DNA of 15,246 nucleotides, taken from the NCBI GenBank assembly GCA_900753685.1, contig CAAEAB010000193.1, positions 1 through 15,246 of the forward strand. The letters run 5' to 3'. Shown piece by piece: positions 14,381-15,246 of the stretch. Source of the stretch: Lachnospiraceae bacterium. Lineage in GTDB: Bacteria > Bacillota > Clostridia > Lachnospirales > Lachnospiraceae. The notes under the pieces were generated by a model that saw only the letters and a program-made list of their open reading frames with translations, was not told the DNA's origin and did not search any database. The stretch's first letter is position 1. Every line of letters begins with the position of its first letter. Position numbers and translations under genes: made by a program.

Positions 14381-14417
14381 TAGTATATGCAAATTCACAT
14401 GTAAAATGAGGTTTATG

Positions 14418-15246
14418 ATGAAAAAAATTTCAAAACTTACTCAATCAATTACACATTTATTGACCATGCTTTGCGGAGCTATTCTTTTTCTCATCTGCCC
14501 CCATCTTATGCTGGACCACCATAAAAAATGGGGACCTTTTATCCATTGGGACTATGCTCACCGGGGGCTTTACGATAATTTGTGGGGCGTCCCCGAAAAT
14601 TCCCTTCCGGCCTTTCAGGCGGCCGTAGATAAGGGCTATGGTATTGAGCTGGATGTTCATCTAACCGCAGACAATGAACTGGTCGTCCACCACGATGATA
14701 CCCTTTACCGGATGTGTCATGTGGAACGGGACATCAAGGACATGACTCTCAAAGAAATCCGGCAGTATACCCTGCTCGCAACCGATGAAAAGATACCGAC
14801 GCTTCAGGAGGTTCTTGACCTGGTTGACGGAAAAGTGCCGCTCCTGATAGAGCTAAAAACAGAGGCTCACACCTGCGACCGTCTGTGTCGTATTTTATCC
14901 AAAGCTCTGCACAACTATAAAGGAAATTATATCCTGGAATCCTTTAATCCGCTGGCTCTTCGCTGGTTCCGTAAAAATGAACCTCAAATTCTGCGCGGTC
15001 AGCTATCCTGTAACTTTTTTAAAGAAAAGCCCCACTGTGATCTCGTATTATTTATGATCACAGTTCTCGGATCGAATTTTTTATCCCGTCCGGACTTTAT
15101 ATCTTATAAATACACCGATTACAAAAATCCGTCGGTTCGTATCAACTGCCGTCTCTTTCAGGCCCGGCTGGCGCTCTGGACGATCAACACCCTTGACGCC
15201 TACGACGCAGTTCGAAACAGCGCTGATCTAATCATATTTGAAGGTA
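14418..15246 (+). CDS. Membrane-anchored glycerophosphodiester phosphodiesterase, 3' end missing
   Basis: Translating from ATG 14418 gives 276 codons before the window ends without a stop. A hydrophobic segment at about 11-31 anchors the protein. The GDPD domain then begins with YAHRGL (H48, R49), PENS (E60, N61), GIELDVHL (E77, D79, H81), VVHHDD (H91-D94) and LLIELK (E145, K147), all in the order of the family's metal and phosphate sites; LWTINT near the end is the expected late motif. The enzyme hydrolyses glycerophosphodiesters to sn-glycerol 3-phosphate and an alcohol, using a divalent metal. Two ATGs stand in tandem (14415 and 14418); GAGG at 14408-14411 is 3 and 6 bases away respectively, so the second is preferred. 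It is divergent from the 6S RNA. Confidence 0.92.
   Translation, partial: MKKISKLTQSITHLLTMLCGAILFLICPHLMLDHHKKWGPFIHWDYAHRGLYDNLWGVPENSLPAFQAAVDKGYGIELDVHLTADNELVVHHDDTLYRMCHVERDIKDMTLKEIRQYTLLATDEKIPTLQEVLDLVDGKVPLLIELKTEAHTCDRLCRILSKALHNYKGNYILESFNPLALRWFRKNEPQILRGQLSCNFFKEKPHCDLVLFMITVLGSNFLSRPDFISYKYTDYKNPSVRINCRLFQARLALWTINTLDAYDAVRNSADLIIFEG

Noticed and set aside
14457..14660. Minus-strand frame of 67 codons
   Set aside because: It lies within the GDPD gene, opposite the catalytic HRG motif region, and has no SD or family similarity.

Overview
The window looks like chromosomal DNA of a low-to-mid GC, endospore-forming Bacillota, most likely class Clostridia and perhaps a Lachnospiraceae-type lineage. 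This rests on strong Shine-Dalgarno sites (AAAGGAGG, GGAGGTGATC), a T-box leader on pheST, a Gram-positive-style 6S RNA, a SpoIID-family protein, and a GlpA-like flavoprotein with a BFD-type [2Fe-2S] tail. Genus cannot be fixed. I see no insertion sequence, integrase, CRISPR array, tRNA or rRNA, and no abrupt change in composition.

Left end (1-3526). A leftward operon encodes an APH-fold small-molecule kinase, then a GlpA-like FAD/[2Fe-2S] oxidoreductase with a BON-like N-terminal extension, then a second flavoprotein of which only the first codons are present. The genes are packed tightly (5 bp gap, then a 4 bp ATGA overlap). An AraC-family regulator is transcribed divergently from a textbook promoter and is the obvious candidate regulator. 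The substrate is not recognisable. This is the part of the window most likely to hold an undescribed pathway.

Middle left (3562-5907). A two-gene ABC exporter (ATPase plus a large duplicated permease, 8 bp overlap) reads leftward from its own TTGACA-N17-TATAGA promoter. It converges on the araC gene, and the likely bidirectional terminator lies inside the last araC codons.

Centre (5941-10790). A leftward pheS-pheT-queA operon sits behind a complete phenylalanine T-box leader: stem I with loop-E motif, UUU/UUC specifier, stem III, the T-box sequence and a competing terminator. Finding queA (queuosine) 6 bp behind pheT places a tRNA-modification gene under Phe-tRNA charging control.

Right (10810-15246). 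A YihY/BrkB membrane protein is divergent from the T-box and ends in a terminator. It converges with a long leftward gene for a membrane-anchored SpoIID/LytB-domain protein with an SLH-like N-terminal part. Immediately upstream of that gene, on the same strand, is a probable 6S RNA gene with its own promoter and terminator. The terminator's T-run almost touches the spoIID-like ribosome binding site, so that gene has no obvious promoter of its own. Divergent from 6S is a membrane-anchored glycerophosphodiester phosphodiesterase, cut by the window end. The 6S/GDPD intergenic region holds an inverted repeat, a two-turn direct repeat and a palindrome over the -10 box.
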